Below are positions 1 to 12,043 of a stretch of 64,000 nt of DNA, piece after piece (the first letter of the stretch is position 1; every line of letters starts with the position of its first letter). The notes under the pieces are model-generated. The model was not told the origin of the DNA. It saw only the letters and a program-made list of their open reading frames with translations, and searched no databases. The DNA is from Ephemerocybe angulata (Eukaryota; Basidiomycota; Agaricomycetes; Agaricales; Psathyrellaceae). The translations under genes were made by a program, and so were the position numbers. Location of the stretch: the NCBI GenBank assembly GCA_013368325.1, contig JAACJK010000005.1:310001-374000 (forward strand), in the 5' to 3' direction.

Positions 1-2690
1 ACCAAATTCACCTCCCCCTCCGACTGTCCTTACCGTCACCCAGAGCCTTATCTACAAGCACCAATTGTCCGCAGCGCAGCCCCAGAATAACCGCCAGTGC
101 CGCGCGGTGGGTTACTCGACCATATGTTCCCCACATGAGAAGCAGGTCATTATGCTTCGCCGGGAGAATGGCTGGTTCCATCTGAAATCGCATCCCCGAC
201 GAAGGCAAGCTTCGTGTGCGATGTCGCCAGAGAGCCGAGCCTCCTTCGCGCCAGGACTAGAATATCTCCACGATAGAACACAGAACGATCGAAAACTGAA
301 GCTGAAGCAAAGTCGCGAACACAGAAGAGGACTCACCGGTAAGATCGTCAACAGCAGACGACGTCAATACCGCCACCGATTCTGATAAAAGAAAGGTTCG
401 TCAGCACCTATCTTTCAAGCAAATACAAGAAGCAGAAATAGATTGGCGTTTCGAAGCGCTGCTAGATAGCGGAGGGAATACCCATCATCCAGAGAAACGA
501 ACGAGCAAACGGAAAGGATCTCGTTGCGAAATCGTTCTAGCGGTAGAAAGTGGCTCAAGCACAATTGAACGGTGCATCGCAAGCGCATCCAGAACCCTAC
601 AGTCTCTCAGCTTCGCCGACACCACACGGCTCTCCTCCTCCTCATGCACACCTTCTCATGCCATGGAACTGAAGACCAAATCTTCCACCTGTCGGATTCC
701 GCCCCATCCCAGATCCCAACCTCTAACTCAAGCCTCACCCGCTCCCTTCCCCAGACCCACTCGCCCCTCGCACACCGTCCTCAAGCTCCAAAGCCGTATC
801 CCTGTTGCCGTTCGTCAAAAGTCTCTCGTTCGCCTTCCCATTCTCATTTGCAACATCATCCTTCTCCTTCAAATTCTCCAGCATCCCTCCACTCTCGCAC
901 TCATCTTCATCGTCGTCTCCACCGTACCCACAAAGGCCCGGGCGACGCCCAACCTCCTCCTACGCCCCCAGATTGAGGTTAACACACACCGCCATTCGTC
1001 GCCCCCAGTCGGCGTGCCCGCAATGGGGTGTCCAAGTTGCTGCAGGAGGGGTGCGGGATCGGTTACTGTGACTGTTACTGTGACCGTGATTGGGATTGGG
1101 TCGGGGATCGTCTTCAGCGAGAGTTAGAGTGTCGTTCGGGCTTGCGTTTGGACTTATACTTGGATTGGTGTCGTATTCATATCCGTGTTCACGTTCGTGC
1201 CGGTAAACCTGGAGGTCGCCGAGGCCAGAGGTCCACTCGCAGTTACACCCGCCTTCCCCGCAGTCGAACCTGCCGTAGCAAGAAAGAGATCCGTGAAATC
1301 CCATCATAGGCAGCAACTCATCCTTCTCTCCTCTTCGCCGCTGCTCCTGTGCCAGGAGGTTTGACCAGCGCGAGCTGTCAGATATTACACCCCAGGGTGG
1401 CTGATGCTCGAAGGGGAAGGTGCTCTGCGAGCCTTGGAACGGCCGCAGGACGCGAAGCAGCCTGCAGAGATGGATGGAGGTGTCGAGCGCGAATTTGAGG
1501 ATGATGAATTCGGGTTCTGTATAAACAACATGTTAGGGGCCTGTCGTAGAGCTCGATGAGGGTGAAGACGTACCTGGTGATGACACCGAAAGCGTTGGTC
1601 AGGCGTGCCTCCCATCCATCCTTCCATCGCACACACGCCCATCCCTCCTACTCATCCTTGCTACTCATCCTCCTCCGCTCCCTCCACCGACACCAGCCCC
1701 GACAACGACTCCAAGCATCGATTAAGACGCCAAAGACGCACATTATCCGTGCCTCGCTTACGTTCTGCGCATAAACCACGACGCCGATGCGTCTGGCGCA
1801 AGCGACGTTGACAAGGAGCCTGATGCCAAGCAAGCGAACCTGGCTGAGCAGTGTTGCGTCCACCTGCTCGTACTAACGTGGAGGGCTGCGGGGTGGTGGG
1901 GAAATACCTTCGTGCGGTGGTTCCATGGTGTGTAGCCTGTGCGTTTACTGATATCTATCTGTGGTCTAGCAAGAGCCCATGCCTTTGAACAGTTTGAGTA
2001 TAGGGCAGCACGGTCATGAAGGTGCGGCAGCGATAAGGGAAATGAGACGACGAGGAGGAGGAAACGGGAAAACGTGTTGGTTCGGTATCAAGGGCCAATT
2101 CGGCATCGCTCGGCCGGAGCTCGGTACGGGCGGACCCGCACGTGTTTCTTGAGCACGTGGGGGAGCGATAGGGGCTTACACGGGCGTCTATTTGGATCTC
2201 ACGCTCAATTCACTTTCCCCTGCTTGGGAAGAGCAACATACATCAAAATTGACCTGGACGCATAGGGATGTTAGCAGCATAAGATACTGATCATCTTTAT
2301 GTACCCTGAATGACACGTCCAAGTGAGGTACTCGAGCCCCGAGCCCCGTGTGCGACGCTGCCATAGTGAGGGGAATGTTAACGCTGCAACGTTTCCTGTC
2401 GAGGATTCTACCACCTAATCCGTGTTATGTTCTATCTATAGAGCTATGATAATATGTCGAAGCAAGAAGCACAAGGAGCAAGCGACACCAAAGATGAGGT
2501 GGATTAACTACCTTCGCAAAACGTGAGTTATATGTGAGGAGAGCAGTTGGTCCTTGATCATCTATTATTCTGCACGTAACGGCCCGCGGAAGCTCGAAAT
2601 AAGCTTGAAGCAGAGATGGAGAGCATAAAGGACACCGAAGTTGATAATACAATAAAGTAAATATAAAGCAAAGGATAATCAAGGAGAAAG
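1..2690. other. No convincing gene; CT-rich intergenic DNA
   Basis: Only short overlapping open frames occur on both strands, none with a recognisable domain or a coherent set of splice sites. The stretch around 560-960 is pyrimidine-rich, and 1058-1110 contains a degenerate run of GTGACT/GTGATTGG units. A repeat shared with 9.0 kb lies at 1955-2140. I see no RNA gene here. Confidence 0.5.
1955..2140 (+). repeat. Dispersed repeat, copy 1 (pairs with 9011-9200)
   Basis: This stretch and 9011-9200 share long colinear blocks, including TTGAGTATAGGGCA, GGTGCGGCAGCGATAA and GAGGAGGAAACGGGAAAAC, with scattered substitutions and small indels. Both copies are in the same orientation and neither sits in a recognisable gene. 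It is an old duplication or a decayed mobile-element fragment. Confidence 0.7.
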
Positions 2691-2694
2691 CATG

Positions 2695-5600
2695 TCAGTA
2701 ACCAAAATGAACGTATGGGATCCAAGCGAGCAAAGCTTGGTCCGAGTTGTTCCCGAGTCGAATCCTCAGCCCTTAAATGGCGTGGTGGAGTGCATGCGCA
2801 GAATATGTCCCATCGAACCCACCTCCATCAGCGCAATTCCTGCGGTCCAGCAGGTATCTGTAGAAGTCAACGGCTACATCAGGCGCATGTTCATCACCTA
2901 TCGACCACATGGTTGCCACCACACGACGATACCCGGCAGCGAGCATCCCGGCGGCAAGGTGAACAGCCTCGTCTGGTAATTTCTGAGCGCCGGTGCTCGT
3001 CTGGCATGCCGAGAGGAATGCGAGATCGGCATTCTTGAGGTTTCGTTGAAGTATAGCTGAGAGAGTCAAAGACCCATTGTGAAAGAGGAATCTACTTTTG
3101 AGTGGGTCTGTTGCGTCCTGGGAGGCATGACACGCCAAGTGCACGCTACTGAGCCGTTCCATAGAGTCGAGACAGCTCTCTGGAGTGACGGCGTCTCCTT
3201 CCAACTTCTCCACCCTCACTGCGGTCCTCTTCGTCAGATCGTGGATGGATTTAACTTCTTTTGTGGTTCCAGGAATGTGAGAGCCGCCAGACGCCCTTGG
3301 TTGGCAGGTCATGAACAGCCCAGATATCGACTTCTCGATGGGCCGGACGTTTCTGACCCGCTCCGCGAGTGCGGCGACAGTGGGAGTATATGAGGAAATA
3401 GCGTAGTCCAGAACGCACTCGGAGTCATGAGAATCGTATATCCCGGCGGCGTGAATGAGAAGGAAGGACAGTGGTCCAGTTGGGCACCACCAGATGCGAG
3501 GTCTAACTGCTCGACATGTCGAGGTTATTCTCTGGGATAAAGTATTCGTCAAGCCAAACTTCCAGTAAGTCACAGTCGTCGAATACACTCACCGATATTT
3601 TAAGGCTTTGTAGGATCGGATGTACCACATCGTCCCAGAGGCCTCGAAGGATAGCTTGCACAACAGTCTCCCCACTCTTTGTCCTTCGGCCGAACCTCGG
3701 GCAGATACCACACTCATCGCGAGCTCCTTTCGCGGCTATGGATACTGCTCCTCCCCGATCGCGAAGGCAATAGAAATGCAGCTGTTGGCTCATACCCTCG
3801 CGGTACTGATTGCACCTTGAGAGCGAGAAACTGCCGAGGGGAATATGAAGTGGTTCACCCCGTCCAGACGACAACACAATCGCGTCACAGCGATCCTTGT
3901 CAATGTTGATGATAACGACATGACCTGCTTCTGGGACGTTCTGCATTAACCTGTAACAGGGCATAGGCTTTAGGAAGCTTTCAAACCCAGGCATCGCGCG
4001 CGCTTTTGCAAGGAGCTCGTCCCACTGTTTTGCGAGAACCACATGCGTACGAGCTTGATCCTCCAAAATCACTTTCTCCGATACTGACATCTCCAAGCGG
4101 AGTGCGTTTCTGGATGATCCAGCACCTTCTAGCCGCCGGGATACCTCGACAATGCTGTCCGCAAGCTCATGGTCACAGCGACGTAAATCGTCTATCGGTG
4201 TTCGTAGCCTGGTGAGCTGACCCCATACGAGACAGCGACCTTCTTCGAGCCACTCCAAGGCTTTGTCAACGCGGTTGAGTGTAAGTGCGGCGGCGGCGGC
4301 TTTGAGAGGCAGGCCAGAGGAGTCTTTGGCAAGCTGAGCATAACGATTCTCCAGAGCTTGGTCGAGAGTCGTTGTCAACGTGGTTAGGTGGATGACAGTG
4401 TCGTAGGCGGTCAAGACGTCAGGTGAGTGGATATTGTAAGGTTCCAATAACGCAGCCCATCTTTTCGCCGCTTTTAGCCGTTCATGTGGAGGGCCCAGGG
4501 TGGAGGTCGCACAGGTCCTGAAGTTGGATAGGGCTTCGGTGGCATCATGAGGAGCCCCGGTGTGCTCAAAGCGGGACCAAATCGAGGCAGCAAGTTCGAA
4601 GAGGCACGAAGCCATGTCCGCATGGTCCCCAGGAGTGAGTTCCAACGCCCTCTGCTTCAGTGCGACTGCCTCAGCGATGTCTTGGGGATCCCCAGTGCGC
4701 TTAAAGCGGGAGTGAATCAAGGCACCGAGGTTGCCGAGCCGCCAAGCCATGTGCGGATGGCCCTCTGGGGTGAGATCCACTGCTCTCTGCTCCATGGAGA
4801 TCGCCTCAAAGAGGTCTTGAAGATCCCCAGTGCGCTGAAAGCGGCTGTGAATTGAGGTACCGAGATTGGCGAGGCGCGGAGCCATGGCCGGATGACCCTC
4901 TGATGTGAGCTCGACTGCTCTCTGGACCATTGAGATGGCCTCAGAGAGGTCCTGAAGGTCCCCGGTGCGCTCAAAACGGGTGTAAATTGAGGAACCGAGA
5001 TCGGCGAGTCGCACAGCCATGTACGGATGACCCTCCGGAGTGAGTTCCAGAGCTCCCTGTTCCAGTGCGACTGCCTCAGTGATGTCCTGAAGGTCCCCCG
5101 TGCGCTCAAAGCGAGCGTGAATCGAGGCACCGAGATGGGTGAGGCGCGAAGCCATGTCCGGATGACCCTCCGGGGTGAGTTCCAGCGCTCTCCGCGTCAG
5201 TGCGACTGACTCAGCAAGGTCCTGAAGATCCCCAGTGCGCTCAAAGCGAGCGTGAATCAAAACAGCGAGATGGGTGAGCCGTAAGGCCATATCCGGATCA
5301 CCCTCCGGGGTGAGCTCAAGCGCTCTCTGATCCATTGAGATGGATCATGGCCTCAAAGAGGTCCTGAAGGTCCCCGGTGCGATGAAAGCGGTTGCGAATC
5401 GAGGTACCAAGATTGGCGAGTCGCACAACCATGCCCGGATGACCCTCTGGGGTAAGCTCGACCGCTCTCTGGCCATTGAGATGGCCTCAGAGAGGTCCTG
5501 AAGGTTCCCCGTGCACTCAAAGCGAGCGTGAATCGAGGCAGCGAGATGGGTGAGGCGCGAAGCCATGTACGCATGACCCTCCTGGGTGAGTTCTAGCGCT

Positions 5601-6490
5601 CTCCGCCTCAGTGCGACGGCCTCAGCGAGTTCCTGAGGATCCCCACTGCGCTCAAAGCGGGAGTGAATCGAACTTCCAAGATCGGCGAGCCGTGAAGCCA
5701 TGTCCGAATGGCCCTCGGGAGTGAGTTCCAGCGCTCTCCGCTTCAGTGCAACTGCCTCAGCGAGGTCTTGAAGATCCCCAGTGCGCTTAAAGCGGGAGTG
5801 AATCGAGGTACTGAGATTGGCGAGTCGTTCAGCCATGTCCGCATGGCCCTCCGGGGTGAGCTCCAGCGCTCTCTGCCTCAGTAAAATTGACTCGGCGAGG
5901 TCTTGAAGTTCCCCAGTGTGCCTAAAGCGGGAGTGAATCGAGGCACCGAGACTGGCGAGTCGTTCAGCTATGTCCGGATGATCCTCTGGAGTGAGCTCGA
6001 GTGCTCTCTGGTCCATTGAGATGGCCTCAGAGAGGTCTTGAAGATCCCCAGTGCGCTTGAATTGGGAGTAAATCGAGGTACTGAGATTGCCGAGTCGTTC
6101 AGCTATGACCGGATGATCCTCTGGAGTGAGCTCGACCGCTCTCTGGTCCATTGAGATGGCCTCAGAGAGGTCTTGAAGATCCCCAATGCGCTGAAAGCGG
6201 GAGTGAATCGAGGCACCGAGATTGGCGAGGCGCGAAGCCATGTCCGGATGACCCTCCGGGGTGAGCTCAAGCGCTCTCTGTTCCATTGAGATGCCCTCAG
6301 AGAGGTCCTGAAGGTCCCCGGTGCACTGAAAGCGAGTCCAAAGCGCGTTGCCCAGGTGGGAGAGCCGCAAAGCTATGTCTGGATGGCCTCCTGCAGTGAG
6401 CTGCAACGCTCGCTTTAGTGTGGATACAGCTGCATCGAGATCGCCGACGTCGTTTGTGATTTTTAAATTATACCACCCCAATAGAGCCAT
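2695..6490 (-). pseudogene. TPR-repeat / CHAT-domain (caspase-like) protein, probably inactivated
   Basis: The upstream half encodes about 14 tandem 45-residue (135-bp) tetratricopeptide-like repeats with consensus RALELTPEGHPDMASRL..L..SI.SRF.RTGDLQDL.EA. The C-terminal part is a CHAT peptidase domain: PRIWWCPTGPLSFL, the His motif VHLACHAS and the Cys motif LSACQTSTG supply the expected His-Cys dyad. A clean 61-nt intron lies at 3532-3592 (GTGAGT...CCCAG). Three lesions are visible. A 1-nt deletion near 5471 shifts the frame. A 7-nt insertion near 5341-5347 restores the frame but brings an in-frame TGA at 5345-5347. A TAA at about 2773 replaces what should be a sense codon, after which the same frame continues to the family's usual ending (IPYVHFGY) and a TGA at 2695-2697. 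An upstream exon is likely before 6490. TPR-CHAT genes are abundant in mushroom genomes; a role in proteolytic signalling or immunity is inference. Assembly error is the alternative to pseudogenisation. Confidence 0.85.
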
Positions 6491-9010
6491 TCCAGTGTCG
6501 TATAACTCGTCGCCACTCTCTGATGGGCGCCAACGTCACCATAGACCCTCATATATCTGTGAATCTCGAATCACTCACCTGCCGTCTCATTTGGGGCGTC
6601 TCGTGTCCTACGAATATCTTAGCATTATACTTCAGCTATTCACAAGGATGTCTTACTGTGAGTTGACCATGCTAGTGCTAATTCCCATTATGGATTGCTG
6701 TCGCGTAGGGCGTGAATATGAGTATGGAGAGAGGTGACACCATTCATTTGTTACATCTGCTTTTGTACCTTCCACCCATTAGCCCTCATGTCTCCACGAT
6801 CCGGGCATATACAGCACTTAGTCACCTCACTCTAAACCCCCGTGCACTGCTTCTTGAACATAGCCTCAAGCGCATCGATCCGGTTATTGATTTGTACGCA
6901 CCCAAGGCAAGAGATGACCAAACTTTAATTGACTGGATCCCGATTGAACGTGTAGTGAAATTGGCGTTTCTCATCGTGCCAGAGATAGGGCTGTTCGCAG
7001 TCCAATGGAACTTGAAGCGATGAGGAGAGGTAAGCAGCGGAAGATTGGGAGCGCAGTCTCGGGTGAGGGTGCACCTGTGACACTCCCAACGTGTGCAGAA
7101 GCAGTGTTCGAACGGCCCATTTCGCTCCCATCGAGCCTCAACACGCTCCTCACGCATGTTCATCCCCTACAGCATTCTGGGCAGCAGAGACCGAATTGAA
7201 CCTCATCGACGCCACAGTCGTGTGCACGACGGGTATATGCACTTTCAAAAGCAGTGCAGTCACCTCGATCTCAACGGCAGCGGTCGTATCACAAAGCACA
7301 AAGATAAGCGCTCGATACCTCGACCGTACAGAACCCACGTTCGATCGTCATAAGAGGCAAGGCGCAGATTGGAGTGTCGAGCACAGCCAAGAAGAACAGA
7401 AGGAGCAAAAAGGGGGTAGGGCGAGCTCCGAGCGTGAAGAATTGTCGTTGGTCATGAGAGCCCAGATCCAACATGTCTTATCGGTCGAAAAGCGACGAAA
7501 TATAGCAGCCAAACCTGTAGCTGTGGAAGGTAAGTTTATTGCTGTCAGACACGTTCAGAGAAGAAAGTAAAGAACAGAGCAGAGGAAACCATGTAATGGA
7601 TCGAAGACTGGAAACCGAACTCCAGCCATCCCACGACCGAGTTCTACTTCGCCCTGACAGCACCAGGCCCAACTACGCCTAGGCACAGAAGGGGCTAGTA
7701 GAGCTTGCTCAGGTAAAAATGGCGACGGAAAGAAGGGCTAATAAACGCACGAACGCAAAGAAGAGAGACAGACAACCAGACCTGAATCTACAAGGAACGT
7801 CGACCGAAACGATTGGGCGAGTAGTAAATGGAAACTAGACTAACGTTCAAGCCGAACAAGCTCACTGATACGTTCGCAGGAAAGACAGCCGGAAGGAACC
7901 CTGGTCCTTCCTCCACCATCTCCGTGTGCCCCGCAGGGTTCTCCCATCAGATTTAATGCACTCTCTCCAAGCACCAAGACCTCAAGCAGAACCTTCTCAG
8001 ACAGCGGCTCTCCCCAATTGCAATGAATAGGAAGAGGGCGTGCGGATGAGGCGTGAAAGTCGTGGGGGATGGTGATGGCAAGCGGGAGGTCTGAAACATT
8101 GGGCTGGAGTGTAATTCGCTGGGGTACAGGCAGAGACGGAGGACCAATTCTCGATAGGGGGGTCTTTGGGTAACGGAACAAGGCAACAGGCGCAAGATAG
8201 AATACTCGGAGAACCTGGTCATTGCCTGGTCGACGAATTCATGCCGTTCTCGCGCCGACCCATCAAGATGGCGCCCCAGAAGTAGCTCTAAAGCTTATGG
8301 CAATATTTTTTGTCGTGAACAAAGGATTGCTCTGGGGCAGTCGAGGAAGCGGCTGGCATAGGCGAGCCAGTATACTGGGCTAGGGGTGTCGACAGACCAA
8401 CAGGCGATATGGCTTCATGGACGGAGAGATATGATCTGCCTACAGCCGCTCCGCTCATTCGCCACAAGTAACGGACAGTGAAGGGGCCAGGTCGTGGAAG
8501 GGGTGTTTCGAGGAGCCAGTGAAGCCTAAGTTGAAGCCGAGAGCGCATTCCACCCAACCCTCCTCCTCCTGCTCCTCCTTCCCTCATTCTCACCCGGGGG
8601 TTCGCATTCAGGTCGAGTTGGGGGCCGTAGTTCTACGTATGCCTATGGCACAGAAGTAGATTCGAGAACGGATGGTGTCGAAGGAGAACAGAGAACGGCG
8701 ACGAGGAGGGTCAGGATTCCGGAACGGTCAGCATGGTCATTCGTAAAAGCTCCTTGCGGCCGGCCGCCGGGTTCGTCCAACCGCAGGGCCCGTGGGAAGC
8801 CTCTCGCAATCTGCCGGCCGAAGCTGATATTTCGCCAAATGGCATAAATAGGGGCTTGGATGCGCACCTAATTGTAATGTGAGTCTTTCTCCTGTGCTGT
8901 CTGAGCCGAATCCACACCCGTTACGACAGGTGAGTTTGCCTCTACCCTTTCAAAAGCCTAGAGAAACTTTATAGTTATACACACAAAGTTCTTGAATCAG
9001 ATACACTTCG

Positions 9011-9200
9011 ATCAATCTGTGGTCTAACAGTAATTCATGCCTTGGACCAGCTTGAGTATAGGGCAGAAAGGCAGCACGGTCATAAAGGTGCGGCAGCGAT
9101 AAAGGGCAATGAGACGATGAGGAGGAGGAAACGGGAAAACAGATTGGTTCGCTATCAAACCCAAGGCGGGCGGGCATCGGCGGGAGCTCCGGTACTTCTC
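9011..9200 (+). repeat. Dispersed repeat, copy 2 (pairs with 1955-2140)
   Basis: Second copy of the repeat described at 1955-2140. Relative to copy 1 it has a 6-8 nt insertion after GAGTATAGGGCA and several point differences. The flanks outside the aligned block are unrelated. Confidence 0.7.
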
Positions 9201-9313
9201 TCGGGATTCGGACGGTCCTGTCACGCTGATGTGACATCAACCGTCCGTCTGTGACAGGGGACTGTCCGGCGCTCCCACGGGAGCCACGGGGGCGTGCGCA
9301 GGCTTGCAGGCTT

Positions 9314-9323
9314 GGGCGCTTAA
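9314..9323 (+). repeat. GGGCGCTTAA dispersed motif, first of seven exact copies
   Basis: The 10-mer GGGCGCTTAA occurs here and at 14626-14635, 19175-19184, 57022-57031 and 57544-57553, and as its complement at 10843-10852 and 37096-37105. One-base variants occur at 23245 and 46539 and around 49083-49110. All exact copies lie outside coding exons. By chance about 0.1 copies are expected in 64 kb on both strands. Function unknown: a conserved regulatory site or the end of a short dispersed element are both possible. Confidence 0.75.
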
Positions 9324-9557
9324 GCCGTGCCACCTCCCGGACCCTCCTCTCGCTCGGGATGGAGGGCTTTTGATGGGTTAGATTAGATAGCGGGGGCTAG
9401 ATATTATTAGATTACCTGCTCGGATCGAAAATTATCATTTGCGGTTGACAACCTGTCATCCAGTGGGAATTGCCCCGGCAGTGAGGCTGGGCCGAGAAAA
9501 ATCCCGTCTGCCGTGCGGGAGTCATCAAAGGACAGTCCTGGCGCCGAGATTTTGCTG

Positions 9558-9633
9558 GGACCATCCGTTTTCTCATGGGGACTGTCCGTTTGATGACCAG
9601 GACCGTCCGTTTTCACGGTTGGACTGTCCGTTT
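9558..9633 (+). repeat. Tandem array, 21-bp period, GGACNGTCCGTTT core
   Basis: Four copies of a 13-bp core, GGACYRTCCGTTT, begin at 9558, 9579, 9600 and 9621, exactly 21 bp apart. A degenerate fifth half (GGACAGTCC) lies at 9530. The core contains the near-palindrome GGACNGTCC; related GTCCG sequences recur at 9210-9270 and 10126. Regular two-helical-turn spacing suggests a protein-binding array or the sub-terminal region of a mobile element. Confidence 0.7.
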
Positions 9634-10768
9634 GGGGCCTCACCTGAATTTCTTAGGGCCCATCAATCTGTCCTTGATTTCCAGTCTCGGCAGGCTGCCT
9701 GCAAAGGCCTGGTGAGTTATTGGAGTCCCCACAGTGGTTGTGGGCCTCCTCCTCCTGGCTCCCTTCCCCCTCCCCCTCTTCCTTTTGTTTCTTAGTTCCA
9801 ATATATATATATATATAGTATGCATAAACTAATGAATAGTCTCTAATATATGGCCTCCTCTCTAGGTAGTACCTCAGTGTCCTCCTCACAACTAGAGTAA
9901 ATGGCGCTTTTTGGGCGCTTTTTGGCCAATTATTGCTCATTTTTCCTCTCCCAGCCCTGATAACATTCATTAACCTCCGTAATACATTTTGTAATTCTAC
10001 CCTATACCTAACACGCTCGAAAACGCGCGTCCTGGCTTTCCCCCGCTGCAGGAAGGGGGCGAGCTGCGCGTGCCCGGCAATTGCCGTGTCACAGGGCGCT
10101 CGGCACGCGGCACGTGACACGGCAGCGACCGTCCGGTTACGGGGGCGCAGCTACACTTCCTCCGAGGAGCGCTGATATGTACTTACTACTTCTGGGGATA
10201 AATTTCAAATCATGATTTATGAGGCCGCCGGGCGCGAGCGCGCGCTTGGCGCCCGCCCGGTGTTCTGCGCCAACCTGAGCTGACCAGGCCGAGCACGGCC
10301 CCCGCCTACTCGTATAAGTGGCAGGATGGCCAGCCGCGGCACGTCGGCAGGCGTTAATTGCCATCCATACGCCGCCGTTGCTTTGCCACCACCTTTTTGT
10401 TATCCGAGACACGGACCCTCTCCTGTTGTAGGGGTCAAAATGTCAAGCGCAAAGCAAAGTCGGCGTCTACCGCGTTGATAAGTTGATCCGCCCTCACATT
10501 CGATTTAGACTTTTGGAGCGGCGCGTGCTGTTGAAAACGTAGGGGCTTGGGGGCATGATCGTCGGTTTGATACCGAAAACGGTTGTGATCATGACGCCAG
10601 CGCTTGTGCATTTTATTTCAAGTGGGCTGTGGGATCACAACGCCTCACGGATACAACCGGGCCTCGCCGCGCTTTGTCCATCCCGCCCCCACAATAACCG
10701 TTTCTAACCAGCGCTTGGGCTGGCCTGCCGACGCTCCAATATTATGTGCTTTGAGACCACACCATTCG

Positions 10769-10776
10769 TATAAAAG
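10769..10776 (+). promoter_or_regulatory. TATA box ahead of the 10.9-kb ORF
   Basis: TATAAAAG lies 138 bp upstream of the ATG at 10907 and is followed by a pyrimidine-rich stretch typical of fungal transcription starts. Confidence 0.45.
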
Positions 10777-10906
10777 CGGCGTATATCCTCGTATATCTCA
10801 CAGATATCCCTCGCATCGTCGCACACCACCTCCGAGTCCACCTTAAGCGCCCGTGAATTTCTTGAAGAGAAAACTCCGCCTCACATTCACTCTATCAACA
10901 ACAGCC

Positions 10907-11404
10907 ATGCCGCGGGCTCCCTCCTCCAAACCGCGTAGAGTCATAATCAACCTCAACCGTGAGGTCCCAACGCAAAGTCCCTCAAAAGCCCCCTCAAATA
11001 TCCACCCGTCCTCGAGAAAAGCCAGTTCAGCTCCCAGCACGGCTGCAAGTGATAGCCTTGATGAATTTTCAGACTTTGCTGAACCGCCCCCGCCCTCGCG
11101 ATCCCCATCTCCTACTCCCGCGCCAGACACTGCACCGGTGGAGCGTGAATGGAAACTTACTAAGAGGCACATGTGCGAGGCTGAGTTCCGCTATAATCTG
11201 TACACCAATCCAAAGGTGTACGAGGGTTTGCCCCAGTTTGAGGCGCTAAAAACTGACAAGGACAAGGCAAGGTTTGAAATGAATCCAGCCTGTCAGTCGT
11301 GGAGGGCGGCTACCCCTGACCCGAGGGCGGCTACCCTGGACTCTGAGTCGGCATTAGGACTCTTCTCTCTCGCTTCTTGTACGGAACAATTCCTCCGCAT
11401 TTAA
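10907..11404 (+). CDS. Orphan hypothetical protein, 165 aa
   Basis: The frame begins MPRAPSSKPRRVIINLNREV and ends with TAA at 11402-11404. Residues 20-80 are rich in Ser and Pro (PPPPSRSPSPTPAPD); the C-terminal half, with KLTKRHMCEAEFRYNLYTNP, is more protein-like but matches no family I recognise. A small duplication occurs at codons RAATPDPRAAT. The ATG was chosen because it follows a TATA box and a CAACAACAGCC leader; an in-frame ATG 54 nt upstream is possible. It abuts the repeat-rich 9.2-10.4 kb region, so it may belong to a mobile element. The last exon may continue through an unrecognised intron. Confidence 0.35.
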   Translation: MPRAPSSKPRRVIINLNREVPTQSPSKAPSNIHPSSRKASSAPSTAASDSLDEFSDFAEPPPPSRSPSPTPAPDTAPVEREWKLTKRHMCEAEFRYNLYTNPKVYEGLPQFEALKTDKDKARFEMNPACQSWRAATPDPRAATLDSESALGLFSLASCTEQFLRI

Positions 11405-11980
11405 TAATCACTCTGCATTCCTCTTCAGACTCTACTTCTATCTATCTCACAGTCTATTCCGGTCCCATTTCTTTTCCTCCCTTATGCACCATTATGAAGC
11501 TATGCCTGACATGCACAATATTACCATCTTTCAACGTTCAACCTTAGAACACCCGACACGTACCTATGTTAGACTTGGGAGATCAGAAGGACGGAGCAAT
11601 ATATTGCGATCTCGATGGTTCGAACTCTCGAAGTCTCCAGCACCAAGCCCCTCCGACGACCATGTCTCTGAGAAATCTCGGAACATGCGAATTCGAAGCG
11701 CTGTAGCGACTATTATATATTCCTCGTGCTGTCTGCGACTATGACCGAAAGCTGTGGATGGCTGGCATGGCTGGCACGATACGTGTTGTCGATCAATGAG
11801 GAAGCATAGATACACTACTGTAAACACCCAGTGTAACCAGAAAAATAAAAAGGAAGTCGTCGTCCGAGTAAGAAGGGGCAATCCACCCAATTTCACCCCA
11901 CACGAACCAATGGGAATTTGAGATGGAAGATCGTCGTGTAAATGACCAATGTAAGAGATATCTCATATGACGACACCGCG
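11405..11980. other. Intergenic, nothing recognised
   Basis: Only short frames occur. GGTTCGAACTC at 11621 resembles a tRNA T-loop, but no cloverleaf can be folded around it. The right end merges with the promoter of the AA9 gene. Confidence 0.5.
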
Positions 11981-11983
11981 GGG

Positions 11984-11990
11984 TATATAA
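11984..11990 (+). promoter_or_regulatory. TATA box of the AA9 LPMO gene
   Basis: TATATAA lies 54 bp upstream of the ATG at 12044 and is followed by a CT-rich leader, a standard fungal core promoter arrangement. Confidence 0.6.
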
Positions 11991-12043
11991 GGGGCCTAGC
12001 TATACCTCCTCCCAATCCTTGGTGCCAAGGTTTCTCTCACATC

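Larger units (their letters stand above)
6491..10740. other. Gene-poor intergenic region with repeats
   Basis: Open frames up to about 159 codons occur on both strands but overlap each other, lack domains and have no consistent splice structure. The interval holds the second copy of the dispersed repeat (9011-9200), one GGGCGCTTAA motif (9314-9323), a 21-bp-period tandem array (9558-9633), an AT dinucleotide run (9799-9817) and GC-rich DNA with GCGCGC runs near 10230-10260. The 9.2-10.4 kb part looks like a degraded mobile element, but I cannot assign a class. Confidence 0.45.

Noticed and set aside
1028..1309. Open frames with GTGACTGT repeats
   Set aside because: The sequence is low-complexity simple repeat and the frames overlap on both strands without any conserved segment.
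11600..11650. GGTTCGAACTC resembling a tRNA B box
   Set aside because: No A box at the right distance and no acceptor or anticodon stem can be paired around it.
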